A stretch of 24,095 nt of DNA from positions 1 to 24,095 of the IMG/VR virus record IMGVR_UViG_3300036832_000257; one strand, 5' to 3'. The stretch comes from a virus. The notes under the pieces are model-generated. The model searched no databases and had not been told where the DNA came from. It was given only the letters and a program-made list of their open reading frames with translations. This document shows, one piece after another, positions 6,636 to 14,190 of this stretch. A program made the translations under genes and the position numbers. Within the stretch, counting starts at the first letter, position 1, and each line of letters opens with the position of its first letter.

Positions 6636-8843
6636 ATGGCCGGACCGACCATCCTGGTAACGATTGCGGGCACCGTCGCCGGGCTCGAGACCGCAGTCGC
6701 CAAGGTCACCTCAGGCGTCCAGTCCAGCGTCGGCAAGATTCACGACGCCTTCGGCGGGCTGCTCTCGACCCTCAACGCCACCGGGGTTCTCGGTCCCTTC
6801 GGGGCAGCCCTCGACGGCGTCGATCGAGGGTTGGCTGCCATCGCCGAACACGGCAAAGGCCTCAGCACCGTCGGCCTGGCCGTGGGTGGAGCAGTGGCCG
6901 GGATCGGGGCCGGGCTGCAATCTCTCGGCTCCAAGGAGCAGGCCTCCAAGCAGCAACTGCAAGCCGCCATTGAGGCCACGGGCAAGAGCTGGGACGACTA
7001 CAGCGACCAGATCGATGGAGCCATCAAGAAGCAGGAGCACTTCGGCAACTCCTCGGCCGACACCCAGCGAGCTCTCCAGATCCTGACCCAGGCCACGGGC
7101 GACCCGGCCAAAGCCCTCGAGTACCTGGGCACGGCCTCCGACCTGGCCGCGGCCAAGCACGAATCGCTGGATGCCGCCGCCTCCCAGTTGGGCAAGACCT
7201 ACAACGGGGCGACCCGAATGCTCAAGGAGTTCGGCCTGGAGGCTGCTCCCAAGGCAGCGTCGGCCAGCAAGGAGCTCGAAGCAGCCACCAAAGGGGTCAC
7301 CACCGCGGCCGACGCCGCCACCAAGGCTCACCAGCACCTCCAAGATGTCGAAGATTCCCTCAAGGGCAAGACGACTCTCACCGCCGCCGAACAGGTCAAA
7401 TTGCGGGATGCCCAACACGGGGTCGTTGACGCCGACGCCAAGGCCCAAGCCGCCCACGAGAAGCTCATCATCGCTCAGAAGAACTCCAAGGACGCCGCCC
7501 AGGGCCAGACCGACACCATGCAGGCCCTCAGCGACAAGCTCAAGGGCCAGGCCTCAGCCGCCGCCGACACCTTCGGAGGGCGACTCAATGCCCTGAAAGC
7601 CAAGATCGAGGACTCCACCGCTCAATTCGGGCAGAAGTACGGGCCAGCCATCACAGGCGTGGGCAGCGCCCTGGCCGGGGTATCGGCCACCCTCAAGATC
7701 ATGGAAGCCCTCCACGCCGCCGAAGCCGCTGGTTGGCTGGCCGACGCCGTCGCCGCTGGTGTCGCCGCCGTGGCCGAGAACCTCGCCCTCCTAGGCATCC
7801 CGATCCTCATCGCTGCCGTGGTGGCGGGAATCGTCTGGATGGTGACCCACTGGAACAAGGTCAAGGACGCCATCATGAACGTGTGGAACTGGATCAAGAA
7901 CAACTGGCCATTGCTCCTGCCAATCCTCCTGGGTCCGATCGGCATCGTGGTCGCCCTCGTCATCAAGAACTTCGCAACCATCAAGCAAGTCATCAAGGAC
8001 GTAATCGACTGGCTCTCGGGGGCCTGGAACGACATCTACGCTGCCCTCGAGCCCGTCGTGGCCGAGATCGTCGGCGTCTTTGAGTTCTTGGGCAAGACCC
8101 TCGCTGCCATCGGGTATGTCCTGTCCATTCCCTTTATCATTGCCTGGCAATTGATCTACTGGGGAGCGCAACAGGTAGCGAACCTCATCGTGACTGCCTG
8201 GAACTGGCTCATGGGAGTCCTCAAGGCCGTGGCCAACGCCCTGGCTGGACCGTTCCAAGCCGCCTTCAACGCCATACGAGCTGCGGCCGACGCTGTCATC
8301 AATTGGCTCTATGGCGTCTGGAACGGAATCATCAACTTCCTCAGCGGAGTAGCAGGGACCATCGGCCGGGTGCTGTCCGGTCCCTGGCATACCGCCAGCG
8401 ATGCCGCAGGCACAACCTCCGACACCATCAAGCGCATCTGGAACGAGCTCATCGGCTTCTTCGGTGGAGTGATCAATCAGTTGGGTCGCATGTTTGGCGG
8501 CATGTGGAACGGCATCACCGAGGCCTTCCGAGCCGCCATCAACGCCCTCATCGACATCTGGAACAGCCTCCACTTCCCCGGTATCGACATCGGCCCGGTC
8601 CACGTCGCCGGGGTGGGCGCACCTCACATCAACCACCTGGCCTCTGGAGGGATCGTCAACGTGCCCACCCTGGCCCTCATCGGTGAAGCCGGACCGGAGG
8701 CCGTCGTACCCCTCAACAAGGCCAACGGCTTCGGCCGCAGTGGTCCGGCTGTGGTCGTCCAGAACGCTCACTTCAACACCGAGCTGGACATTGAGGCCTT
8801 CATGCGCCGCGCCGCCTGGGTGGCACAGACTCAGAGGATTTGA
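6636..8843 (+). CDS. Tape measure protein
   Basis: At 735 residues this is the longest gene in the window. It sets tail length and is ejected with DNA. The N-terminal part is Ala-rich and helical, with a charged coiled coil around residues 200-310. Hydrophobic segments lie at about 382-403 (LLGIPILIAAVVAGIVWMV) and 424-443 (PLLLPILLGPIGIVVALVI), with others around 490-520. Trp-rich amphipathic repeats of the AWNxxxxxLxx type fill residues 450-660. The C-terminus has LASGGIVNVPTLALIGEAG then PEAVVPLNK, a very common tape measure ending. The tail length that 735 residues would give is roughly 110 nm by the usual 0.15 nm per residue rule. TGA TCG TGA tandem in-frame stops lead into palindrome copy 4. 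Confidence 0.93.
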   Translation: MAGPTILVTIAGTVAGLETAVAKVTSGVQSSVGKIHDAFGGLLSTLNATGVLGPFGAALDGVDRGLAAIAEHGKGLSTVGLAVGGAVAGIGAGLQSLGSKEQASKQQLQAAIEATGKSWDDYSDQIDGAIKKQEHFGNSSADTQRALQILTQATGDPAKALEYLGTASDLAAAKHESLDAAASQLGKTYNGATRMLKEFGLEAAPKAASASKELEAATKGVTTAADAATKAHQHLQDVEDSLKGKTTLTAAEQVKLRDAQHGVVDADAKAQAAHEKLIIAQKNSKDAAQGQTDTMQALSDKLKGQASAAADTFGGRLNALKAKIEDSTAQFGQKYGPAITGVGSALAGVSATLKIMEALHAAEAAGWLADAVAAGVAAVAENLALLGIPILIAAVVAGIVWMVTHWNKVKDAIMNVWNWIKNNWPLLLPILLGPIGIVVALVIKNFATIKQVIKDVIDWLSGAWNDIYAALEPVVAEIVGVFEFLGKTLAAIGYVLSIPFIIAWQLIYWGAQQVANLIVTAWNWLMGVLKAVANALAGPFQAAFNAIRAAADAVINWLYGVWNGIINFLSGVAGTIGRVLSGPWHTASDAAGTTSDTIKRIWNELIGFFGGVINQLGRMFGGMWNGITEAFRAAINALIDIWNSLHFPGIDIGPVHVAGVGAPHINHLASGGIVNVPTLALIGEAGPEAVVPLNKANGFGRSGPAVVVQNAHFNTELDIEAFMRRAAWVAQTQRI

Positions 8844-8846
8844 TCG

Positions 8847-8862
8847 TGATAGTTGACTATCA
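8847..8862. promoter_or_regulatory. 16-bp palindrome, copy 4 (TTGA core), abutting a start codon
   Basis: TGATAGTTGACTATCA ends at 8862 and the ATG of the next gene begins at 8863. Its TGA lies in frame, two codons after the tape measure stop. No Shine-Dalgarno lies between it and the ATG. Confidence 0.75.
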
Positions 8863-9768
8863 ATGACCACTTGCACCCGCCAGGCCTGGCTCGACCTCTA
8901 CGGCGACGGCACTGTCACCATCCAGTTGCAGAACGAAGCCCTCGGCTACTTCTGCTCATCCCTCGACCTCGGCTATCCGAGCCCTCGAGAGGTCACCTCC
9001 AACAACCCCGACCGCAACGGGATCAGCGACCGCACCAGGCTCCTGGGCGGTCGAGTGGTCACCGCCAACATCACCGCCCTGGTCGGAGCTGGAGCCCGCA
9101 TCGACGACGTGGCCGACAACTTCGCCCCTTTCATGGTGCCCGCCGCCCGACCAATCCTCCACTACATCCTGGATCGCCCCGGGGCAGTCGAGCGGATCAT
9201 GACCTTGAGGGCATCGGGCTATTCCTGGCCCATCGCCGGACCCTACCAGCGGGACATACAGCTCCAATGGATGGCAGCCGACCCGGTGGCCTACGACCCA
9301 GTCCTCCGAACAGCCATAGCCTGGTCGGGCTCGACTACTCCACCCGGGCGCACCTACAACCTGACCTTCCCTCGAACCTACCCGGCCGGATCGGGAGCGG
9401 CCATGACGGCCATATTGAACAACGCGGGCGACCTGACCGCTTGGCCCCTCATCCGCATCTATGGGCCGATCACCGCTCCACGCCTCAACCTCCAGTACCA
9501 GCCCAACGGCATCAGCTACACGCTGGGCTTCAACACCAGCTTTGTGCTGAGCACCAATGAATGGGTCGACATCGACTGCGCTGCCCACACCATCAACAAA
9601 ATGAGCGATCCCAACCAATCGGTCATTTCATCGGTCAACTGGGTCACCAGCTCGCGCTGGCCGAGCCTCCCTCCACTTCCGACCTCAATCCTCTTATCCC
9701 TCTACGGAACGTCGACCACCACGTCCTCCCAGGCCGTGGTCACCTGGCACGACGGCTACCTGACGTGA
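8863..9768 (+). CDS. Minor tail protein (distal tail/Dit-like)
   Basis: This 301-residue protein directly follows the tape measure gene, where the distal tail protein that starts the baseplate is encoded. It begins TTCTRQAWLDLYGDGTVTIQLQ and contains strand-rich sequence with a middle PGRTYNLTFPRTYP and a late WVDIDCAAHTI segment, patterns usual in actinophage first minor tail proteins. The start ATG 8863 is immediately preceded by palindrome copy 4. The nearest purine-rich stretch (AGAGGA, 8833-8838) is about 25 bases upstream, too far for a normal Shine-Dalgarno. The stop overlaps the next start (GTGA). Confidence 0.8.
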   Translation: MTTCTRQAWLDLYGDGTVTIQLQNEALGYFCSSLDLGYPSPREVTSNNPDRNGISDRTRLLGGRVVTANITALVGAGARIDDVADNFAPFMVPAARPILHYILDRPGAVERIMTLRASGYSWPIAGPYQRDIQLQWMAADPVAYDPVLRTAIAWSGSTTPPGRTYNLTFPRTYPAGSGAAMTAILNNAGDLTAWPLIRIYGPITAPRLNLQYQPNGISYTLGFNTSFVLSTNEWVDIDCAAHTINKMSDPNQSVISSVNWVTSSRWPSLPPLPTSILLSLYGTSTTTSSQAVVTWHDGYLT

Positions 9769-11294
9769 CCACTCCACGCCTCGACCTGATCCGCCCGACC
9801 GTCATACCCCTCCTGGGCGGCGTCACCATCACCGGGTATGGAGCCGGGTTCAGCGGCCTCACCCAGGTCTCCCTCCGATCGGGCAACTCGGAACACAGCA
9901 CCGGGCAGCTCGTCATCATCGACGACGCCACCATGAGCTTTCAATCCTCATGGAACCTGGCCGCTGGCCAATACCAGGTCATCCTTTATGCCTCAAGCAC
10001 CAGAGTCGCCACCGGTATCAACATCACCTATCAGAACCCGATCCCGTTCGACTCCAACGCCATCCCTCCAGGCCGGGGCCGCTGGCGGCTGACATTGCAC
10101 AATCGCCAGTTCACGGGCGTCGACTGGAAAACAACGATCATTGCCGAACTGACCAACGCTCGAGGTCGACGCCTGGAGCAGAAGTGGAACGCTCCAGCCC
10201 AATTGACCTTCACCCTCGACGGCCACGACCCGGTGGCTCCGCTGGTGCTGGAGCTCGCCACCGACGTGATCGCCTGGCGATGGGACGAGACTCTGGCCGA
10301 GGACTGCGCCATGTTCCGAGGGATCATCGACCATTCCGAAGACCAGATCACCGAACAGTCCGCAACCGTCACCTTCACCGCTCACGACTACCTGGCCATG
10401 CTCCAGCGGCGACTGGTGACCACCACCTACTCCTTCAGTCAATATGATCAGGACACCATTGCCAACTACCTCATCTCAATGGCCAAAACCATCGCCAGTT
10501 CGTCAGGCACACTCCTCAGCCCCGGCAACTACCTACCCCTCACCCTGCAACTGTGCAACCCCGACGGCACCAATCGTTCCGCTGCCAGCGGACAATTGAG
10601 GGATCGCACCTACTACCCCTCAACCAACCTGGGCACGGCCTTCGACGACCTATCCAAAGTGATCAATGGCTTCGATTACGACGTTTACCCCGGTGCTGGC
10701 ATCGGCAACGGAGCCGCACAGGACGAAGTCCGCCTCTTCTATCCGAACCAGGGCATCAGCCGCCCGGACGTACCCCTCATGTACGGGGCCACCATCTCGA
10801 CCCTCACCCGAACGGTCAACAGCGGGGATTACGCCAACTACACCAGGGTGGTGGGCAACAACGGATCGAGCGATCCCAACGCCCCCCAGCTCTACTCGGA
10901 GCAATGGAACAACGACGCCACGGCGGTAACGGTCAACCCGGTGGGCCTGTGGATGTACGCCGACAATGCCGCCGACGTGACCATTCAATCCACCCTCGAC
11001 CAGAAAGCGGCAGGAGACCTCAACTTCATGGGTATCCTAGTTCCCTCCTACACGGTGACGATGACGCCAGGGGCCTACCACTACACCTACCCGGACATGG
11101 GCGACATCTGCCCTCTCATCGTCATTGCTGGACGCCTCAACGTCAATACCACCGTGCGGGTACTGGGCATCAGCTACGACGTGAGCGACGACGGGGACGA
11201 GATCGTCAGCCTCACTCTCGGACGACCAGCCAGCACCCTGGTCGATTTGTTCACTCAAGCCGACAGGGATGTCGACGCCCTCACTAGGAGATAG
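9765..11294 (+). CDS. Minor tail protein with N-terminal IPT/TIG-like domain (Tal/baseplate hub type)
   Basis: The start is GTG 9765 in a GTGA overlap; the longer in-frame reading from 9561 overlaps the previous gene and is rejected. The product is 509 residues. Residues ~1-88 resemble an IPT/TIG Ig-like domain (RPTVIPLLGGVTITGYGAGF). The remainder resembles the second minor tail protein of actinophages, a hub/tail-associated protein, with WRLTLHNRQFTGVDW, LTFTLDGHDPVAPLV, FTAHDYLAMLQRRL and a C-terminal domain ending VSDDGDEIVSLTLGRP. It likely forms the baseplate hub. Enzymatic activity is not evident. Confidence 0.8.
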   Translation: MTTPRLDLIRPTVIPLLGGVTITGYGAGFSGLTQVSLRSGNSEHSTGQLVIIDDATMSFQSSWNLAAGQYQVILYASSTRVATGINITYQNPIPFDSNAIPPGRGRWRLTLHNRQFTGVDWKTTIIAELTNARGRRLEQKWNAPAQLTFTLDGHDPVAPLVLELATDVIAWRWDETLAEDCAMFRGIIDHSEDQITEQSATVTFTAHDYLAMLQRRLVTTTYSFSQYDQDTIANYLISMAKTIASSSGTLLSPGNYLPLTLQLCNPDGTNRSAASGQLRDRTYYPSTNLGTAFDDLSKVINGFDYDVYPGAGIGNGAAQDEVRLFYPNQGISRPDVPLMYGATISTLTRTVNSGDYANYTRVVGNNGSSDPNAPQLYSEQWNNDATAVTVNPVGLWMYADNAADVTIQSTLDQKAAGDLNFMGILVPSYTVTMTPGAYHYTYPDMGDICPLIVIAGRLNVNTTVRVLGISYDVSDDGDEIVSLTLGRPASTLVDLFTQADRDVDALTRR

Positions 11295-11296
11295 CG

Positions 11297-12313
11297 ATGA
11301 CCCGTTACACCCCTCAATGGCTCCAGCAGGGCAGCTATCCGGCATCGGTTGATCGCCGCCTGATCGGAGCCCTCTGGCCGTCCCCGGCCTCCAGTGGACT
11401 GGCCGTAACGGTGGCCAGCGGAATGACCGTGAACATCGCCCCCGGCCAGGTGGCTGTCCCCAGCTCCAACAACACCGGGACGATGCTCTGCTCCTCCGAC
11501 GCCGTCGAGCAACCTCCAGCCCTCAGCGCCGCCCCAGCCTCGCCCAACAACCGCATCGACCTCATCATCTGTCAGGTTCGAGGCAACGACCTCGACGCTG
11601 GAGCCAACAACGATTTCCTGTTCACCACGGTGACCGGTGTCGCCGCCACCACCCCCGTCGCTCCCGCCGTGCCCGCCAACGCCGTCGCCCTCGCTCAAAT
11701 CTACGTACCAGGCAACTCGGCCTCAATCGTTGCAGGCAACATCACCGACCTGCGGCCCTGGGGCTTGAGCATTCGAGGCCCGAACGCACTGCCGCCACCC
11801 AACGCCGCATCGAGCGTCGCCAGCTTCACCGACGCCAACGGCGAAGTGTGGGTGTCGAAGGCAGGCGTCAACGGCGGAGCATGGCGCAAGGCAAAGGACG
11901 TCCTCCATTGCAAAGCTGCCCGGACGGGAGCATGGTCCACAGGAGGAGGAACCGTCCCGTGGGATACCACCTATGAGGACTCGTACGGAATGTACAATAC
12001 GGGCCTATCTGCCTTTGTGGCGCCGACTGGAGGCATCTACCAAGTCTCGACCCGGATGCAGTTTAGTCCTACCGCATACCCACCGAGCGTGTGGTACATG
12101 AACTGCACCATTGCCCTGAACGGAAACCTCCAAGCCTCCGGTGTACCCGCCCTAGCCAGCACGAACGGAAGCTGGTCCGCCACTTCGGCGCTGACTACCG
12201 TTCGGCTGGCGGTAGGCGACAAAATCTCCATCACTGCCTCAGGAGCGGCCTCTTCAGCCTTGGTGCCTGGATTCAGCGAAGCGTTTGCAACTTTCGATTA
12301 CATAGGCATTTGA
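11297..12313 (+). CDS. Tail tip/receptor-binding protein with C1q-like domain
   Basis: This 338-residue protein has an N-terminal baseplate-attachment part (~1-160, including ASGMTVNIAPGQVAVP and NNRIDLIICQVR, common in actinophage upper-baseplate or minor tail proteins). A linker follows, then a C-terminal ~130-residue beta-sandwich of C1q/TNF type: FVAPTGGIYQVSTRMQF, WYMNCTIALNGN and LAVGDKISITASG, with a final aromatic FATFDYIGI strand. C1q-like heads are frequent phage receptor-binding domains that trimerise. Codon choice in the C-terminal part shifts toward AT-ending codons (CTA, TCT, TTT, AGT, AAT), unlike neighbours, which suggests domain acquisition. The RBS is AGGAG (11286-11290). 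Confidence 0.75.
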   Translation: MTRYTPQWLQQGSYPASVDRRLIGALWPSPASSGLAVTVASGMTVNIAPGQVAVPSSNNTGTMLCSSDAVEQPPALSAAPASPNNRIDLIICQVRGNDLDAGANNDFLFTTVTGVAATTPVAPAVPANAVALAQIYVPGNSASIVAGNITDLRPWGLSIRGPNALPPPNAASSVASFTDANGEVWVSKAGVNGGAWRKAKDVLHCKAARTGAWSTGGGTVPWDTTYEDSYGMYNTGLSAFVAPTGGIYQVSTRMQFSPTAYPPSVWYMNCTIALNGNLQASGVPALASTNGSWSATSALTTVRLAVGDKISITASGAASSALVPGFSEAFATFDYIGI

Positions 12314-12328
12314 GGAAGGCGGGAAGCG

Positions 12329-12676
12329 ATGACCTATCAAACCCAATGGACACTCACCTACGATGACGATTTCAACAGCCGCCAGCGAGCAGCCTTAACC
12401 GGACAAGCCACCATCTACAAGGACGATACCCGGCCCGACATCTCAGCCTTGGCCGGAGCAGTCCTTATCTCGGACCCGCCTGGAGTATTCGTCACCTTCC
12501 AGCAACTGCTGGGCGCTGCCCCTGGCTTCGCCGACGAAGCCGACAACGGGGACGGCACGATTGACTCCTCCAAGATCACCGACGAGGAAATCCTCGCGGC
12601 CGTGCAAGCAGGGTGGCCAACAGTAACTGCCTTGTATTTCGACAGCACCGGTAGCCCGATCACACCGACCGTCTGA
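12329..12676 (+). CDS. Tail-associated protein of unknown function
   Basis: This 115-residue acidic protein follows the tip protein after 15 bases with a GGAAGCG Shine-Dalgarno. There is no recognised domain. The central part is acidic (EADNGDGTID, loosely EF-hand-like in composition but without a full 12-residue loop) and is followed by a helix and a hydrophobic C-terminal strand. It shares the AT-shifted codon use of the adjacent C1q domain, so the two may have moved as a unit. It could be a small tail protein or fibre chaperone. Its TGA stop begins palindrome copy 5. Confidence 0.65.
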   Translation: MTYQTQWTLTYDDDFNSRQRAALTGQATIYKDDTRPDISALAGAVLISDPPGVFVTFQQLLGAAPGFADEADNGDGTIDSSKITDEEILAAVQAGWPTVTALYFDSTGSPITPTV

Positions 12677-12689
12677 TAGGCGTCTATCA
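12674..12689. promoter_or_regulatory. 16-bp palindrome, copy 5 (GCGT core)
   Basis: TGATAGGCGTCTATCA. The arms match the other copies exactly while the four central bases differ. It includes the stop of the upstream gene and ends 10 bases before ATG 12700, at the entry to the lysis cassette. Confidence 0.65.
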
Positions 12690-12699
12690 AGGAGCGACG

Positions 12700-12792
12700 A
12701 TGAGCGACATGGAATGGCCCGAGCCCGCTGAGGACCCCGATGAGGAGCCGCAAGAAGAGTGGGACAAGGACGAGCCGGGAGACGACGAATGA
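12700..12792 (+). CDS. Tiny, highly acidic protein (30 aa)
   Basis: The ORF reads MSDMEWPEPAEDPDEEPQEE then W, D/K/E/G/P residues and a stop. Sixteen of 30 residues are Asp or Glu, with two Trp. It has an AAGGAG Shine-Dalgarno and its stop overlaps the endolysin start (ATGA), so it looks genuinely translated and coupled to the endolysin. Its role is not known. It may simply keep endolysin translation coupled, or it may be a small charged partner protein. Confidence 0.65.
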   Translation: MSDMEWPEPAEDPDEEPQEEWDKDEPGDDE

Positions 12793-13562
12793 CCCTGCAA
12801 CGTGTCGCCATCCCCTCGCCCAACTATTCCAGCCGAAGCGGTAGCAAGGTCCGTTTGATCGTTGTCCACACAGCCGAGGGCGCCCTGACCTATCAGGCCC
12901 TGGGCTCGTTCTTCGCCAACCCGGCCAGCGGCGTGAGCAGCCACACCGGCATCGACGACACTCCCAACACGGTGGGCGAGTACGTGCGCCGGGACTACAA
13001 GGCATGGACTGCGGCCAACGCCAATCCCTACAGCGTCCAGACCGAGCTCTGCGCCTTCGCCGCCTGGACGCCAGCAGACTGGAGCGCTCACCCCACCATG
13101 CTGGCCAACTGCGCAGCCTGGATCGCCGAAGAAGCCGCCACCTACGGCATCCCTCTGACCAAGCTGGACGCGGTCTCAGCCCAGGGCGGGGCGTCGGGCG
13201 TTTGCGGGCATGTCGACCTGGGCGTGGCTGGAGGCAACCACTGGGACCCAGGACCGAGCTTCCCCTGGGTCGATGTAATGGCCATGGCTGGAGGCCAGGC
13301 CCCGACCCCTCCGACCCCGACACCACCCGGACAAGCCCCACCTTGGCCAGGCGTCTATTTACGGGACTTCACCTCTGATCCCTCAGCCGCCACCTGGCAA
13401 ACGCAGATGAGCGCTCGAGGCTGGACAATCACGGTCGATGGCATGTACGGACCGGCCAGCGCTCAAATCTGTACCCAGTTCCAGCGAGAGAAAGACCTCG
13501 CCGTTGACGGCGTGGTCGGTCCCGATACCTGGACTGCGACTTGGAACGCTCCTATCACCTAG
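12789..13562 (+). CDS. Endolysin: N-acetylmuramoyl-L-alanine amidase with peptidoglycan-binding domain
   Basis: This 257-residue lysin cuts the amide bond between MurNAc and the stem peptide. The amidase_2 domain spans about residues 20-165: the first zinc-ligand region VRLIVVHTAEG (H27), SSHTGID, and the late GHVDLGVAGGNHWDPG segment with H141 and H151. A Pro/Thr linker (PTPPTPTPPGQAPP) leads to a C-terminal PG_binding_1 domain (about 200-255: WQTQMSARGW, VDGMYGPASA, LAVDGVVGPDTW). No signal peptide is present, so holins should release it. The start ATG 12789 overlaps the acidic ORF stop; an upstream in-frame GTG at 12759 is less likely. Confidence 0.92.
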   Translation: MTLQRVAIPSPNYSSRSGSKVRLIVVHTAEGALTYQALGSFFANPASGVSSHTGIDDTPNTVGEYVRRDYKAWTAANANPYSVQTELCAFAAWTPADWSAHPTMLANCAAWIAEEAATYGIPLTKLDAVSAQGGASGVCGHVDLGVAGGNHWDPGPSFPWVDVMAMAGGQAPTPPTPTPPGQAPPWPGVYLRDFTSDPSAATWQTQMSARGWTITVDGMYGPASAQICTQFQREKDLAVDGVVGPDTWTATWNAPIT

Positions 13563-13750
13563 TGACCCGAACCCGCCAGCTCGCTCTCCTCATCCTGCTC
13601 GGCGTCGCCGTCTTGGTCATCGCCATCATCGTGTTCATCCTCAACCGCAGCGGTGTCTCCGACCTCCTGGCCGTGATCGGACTGCTTGGAGGCCTGGCCA
13701 TCATCGTCACCACCCTGCCCGTCCACAACGGCAACAACAAGCACGACTAG
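13562..13750 (+). CDS. Putative holin 1 (two transmembrane helices)
   Basis: It starts at GTG 13562, sharing one base with the endolysin TAG; an in-frame ATG at 13541 would overlap the endolysin. The 62-residue product has a short basic N-terminus (TRTRQ), TM1 at about residues 6-27 (LALLILLGVAVLVIAIIVFIL), and TM2 at about 35-54 (LLAVIGLLGGLAIIVTTL). The tail is polar and ends in KHD. Size, topology and position directly after the amidase are typical of holins, which form the membrane lesions that release endolysin. Confidence 0.75.
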   Translation: MTRTRQLALLILLGVAVLVIAIIVFILNRSGVSDLLAVIGLLGGLAIIVTTLPVHNGNNKHD

Positions 13751-13759
13751 GAGACCTCA

Positions 13760-13948
13760 ATGCTCGCCGCCGTCATACAACCCAGCTCGAGCGCCGTCCA
13801 CACCCTGGCCATCATCGCCGCCGCCTTCTTCACCGTCGCCGCCCTCATCGAAGTAGTGAGAGTGCCATTGAGCCCTCACACCCTGGCCGTGATCCTGACC
13901 ATGGCCGGGCTGTGTCTGTTGTCCCTGGCCGTCATCTTCCTCGTCTAG
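13760..13948 (+). CDS. Putative holin 2 / antiholin (two transmembrane helices)
   Basis: This 62-residue membrane protein follows the first holin candidate after nine bases, with an AGGAG Shine-Dalgarno. TM1 is about residues 14-33 (HTLAIIAAAFFTVAALIEVV) and TM2 about 42-62 (LAVILTMAGLCLLSLAVIFLV). It has few charges. Pairs of adjacent small membrane proteins after endolysin genes are common in actinophages, with one often acting as regulator. Which of the two is the pore former cannot be told from sequence. Confidence 0.72.
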   Translation: MLAAVIQPSSSAVHTLAIIAAAFFTVAALIEVVRVPLSPHTLAVILTMAGLCLLSLAVIFLV

Positions 13949-13962
13949 AAGTCCCCACAGGC

Positions 13963-13996
13963 CGATCGCTCCGGTTGGCGCTTACTGGAGCGATCG
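13963..13996 (+). promoter_or_regulatory. Perfect 10-bp hairpin that masks a Shine-Dalgarno
   Basis: CGATCGCTCC (13963-13972) pairs perfectly with GGAGCGATCG (13987-13996) around a 14-base loop. The GGAG at 13987-13990 is the only Shine-Dalgarno for ATG 14001, so the stem would hide it. There is no U-run, which argues against a simple terminator. Confidence 0.6.
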
Positions 13997-14000
13997 ACCC

Positions 14001-14117
14001 ATGGGCAATGTGCGGCGTGACCGGCTGACCATGATCCTGGCCTTCATTGGAGTCTTCGCCCTGGCCGTGACCGTGGGCGTGGCTATGGCCGCTCTGATCC
14101 TCTGGAGTATTGGCTGA
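14001..14117 (+). CDS. 38-residue single-pass membrane peptide
   Basis: The ORF encodes MGNVRRDRLTMILAFIGVFA followed by a hydrophobic stretch and WSIG. It has a basic N-terminus (RRDR) and one transmembrane helix (about residues 11-35). It sits at the end of the lysis cassette, with its GGAG Shine-Dalgarno inside a perfect hairpin. Its TGA stop is the first three bases of palindrome copy 6. It could be a third holin-like or lysis-timing protein. The evidence is context, composition and the Shine-Dalgarno. Confidence 0.6.
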   Translation: MGNVRRDRLTMILAFIGVFALAVTVGVAMAALILWSIG

Positions 14118-14130
14118 TAGTCGACTATCA
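14115..14130. promoter_or_regulatory. 16-bp palindrome, copy 6 (TCGA core, fully symmetric)
   Basis: TGATAGTCGACTATCA is the only copy that is palindromic across all 16 bases. It contains the stop of the 38-residue ORF and lies 24 bases upstream of the -35 of the early promoter, a fitting place for an operator. Confidence 0.75.
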
Positions 14131-14134
14131 CGGC

Positions 14135-14148
14135 TTTGAGCGCTCAAA
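14135..14148. promoter_or_regulatory. 14-bp perfect palindrome upstream of early promoter
   Basis: TTTGAGCGCTCAAA ends five bases before the TTGACA -35 box. The GCGCTCAAA half also occurs one base before the -35 of the leftward promoter near 23916, which suggests a shared operator or activator site. Confidence 0.55.
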
Positions 14149-14153
14149 TGGAT

Positions 14154-14181
14154 TTGACAGGTTATCGATCCCTGTGATACC
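14154..14181 (+). promoter_or_regulatory. Rightward early promoter
   Basis: There is a perfect -35 TTGACA (14154-14159), a 16-base spacer, and a -10 GATACC (14176-14181) preceded by an extended TG (14173-14174). The predicted transcription start falls at about 14188-14191, on or next to ATG 14191, implying a leaderless mRNA. It would drive the replication operon. Confidence 0.7.
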
Positions 14182-14190
14182 ATGGGGACC

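Noticed and set aside
7791-8876. Minus-strand open frame of 361 residues opposite the tape measure gene
   Set aside because: Composition is that of an antisense shadow (rich in D, G, V); the plus strand carries the typical tape measure sequence.
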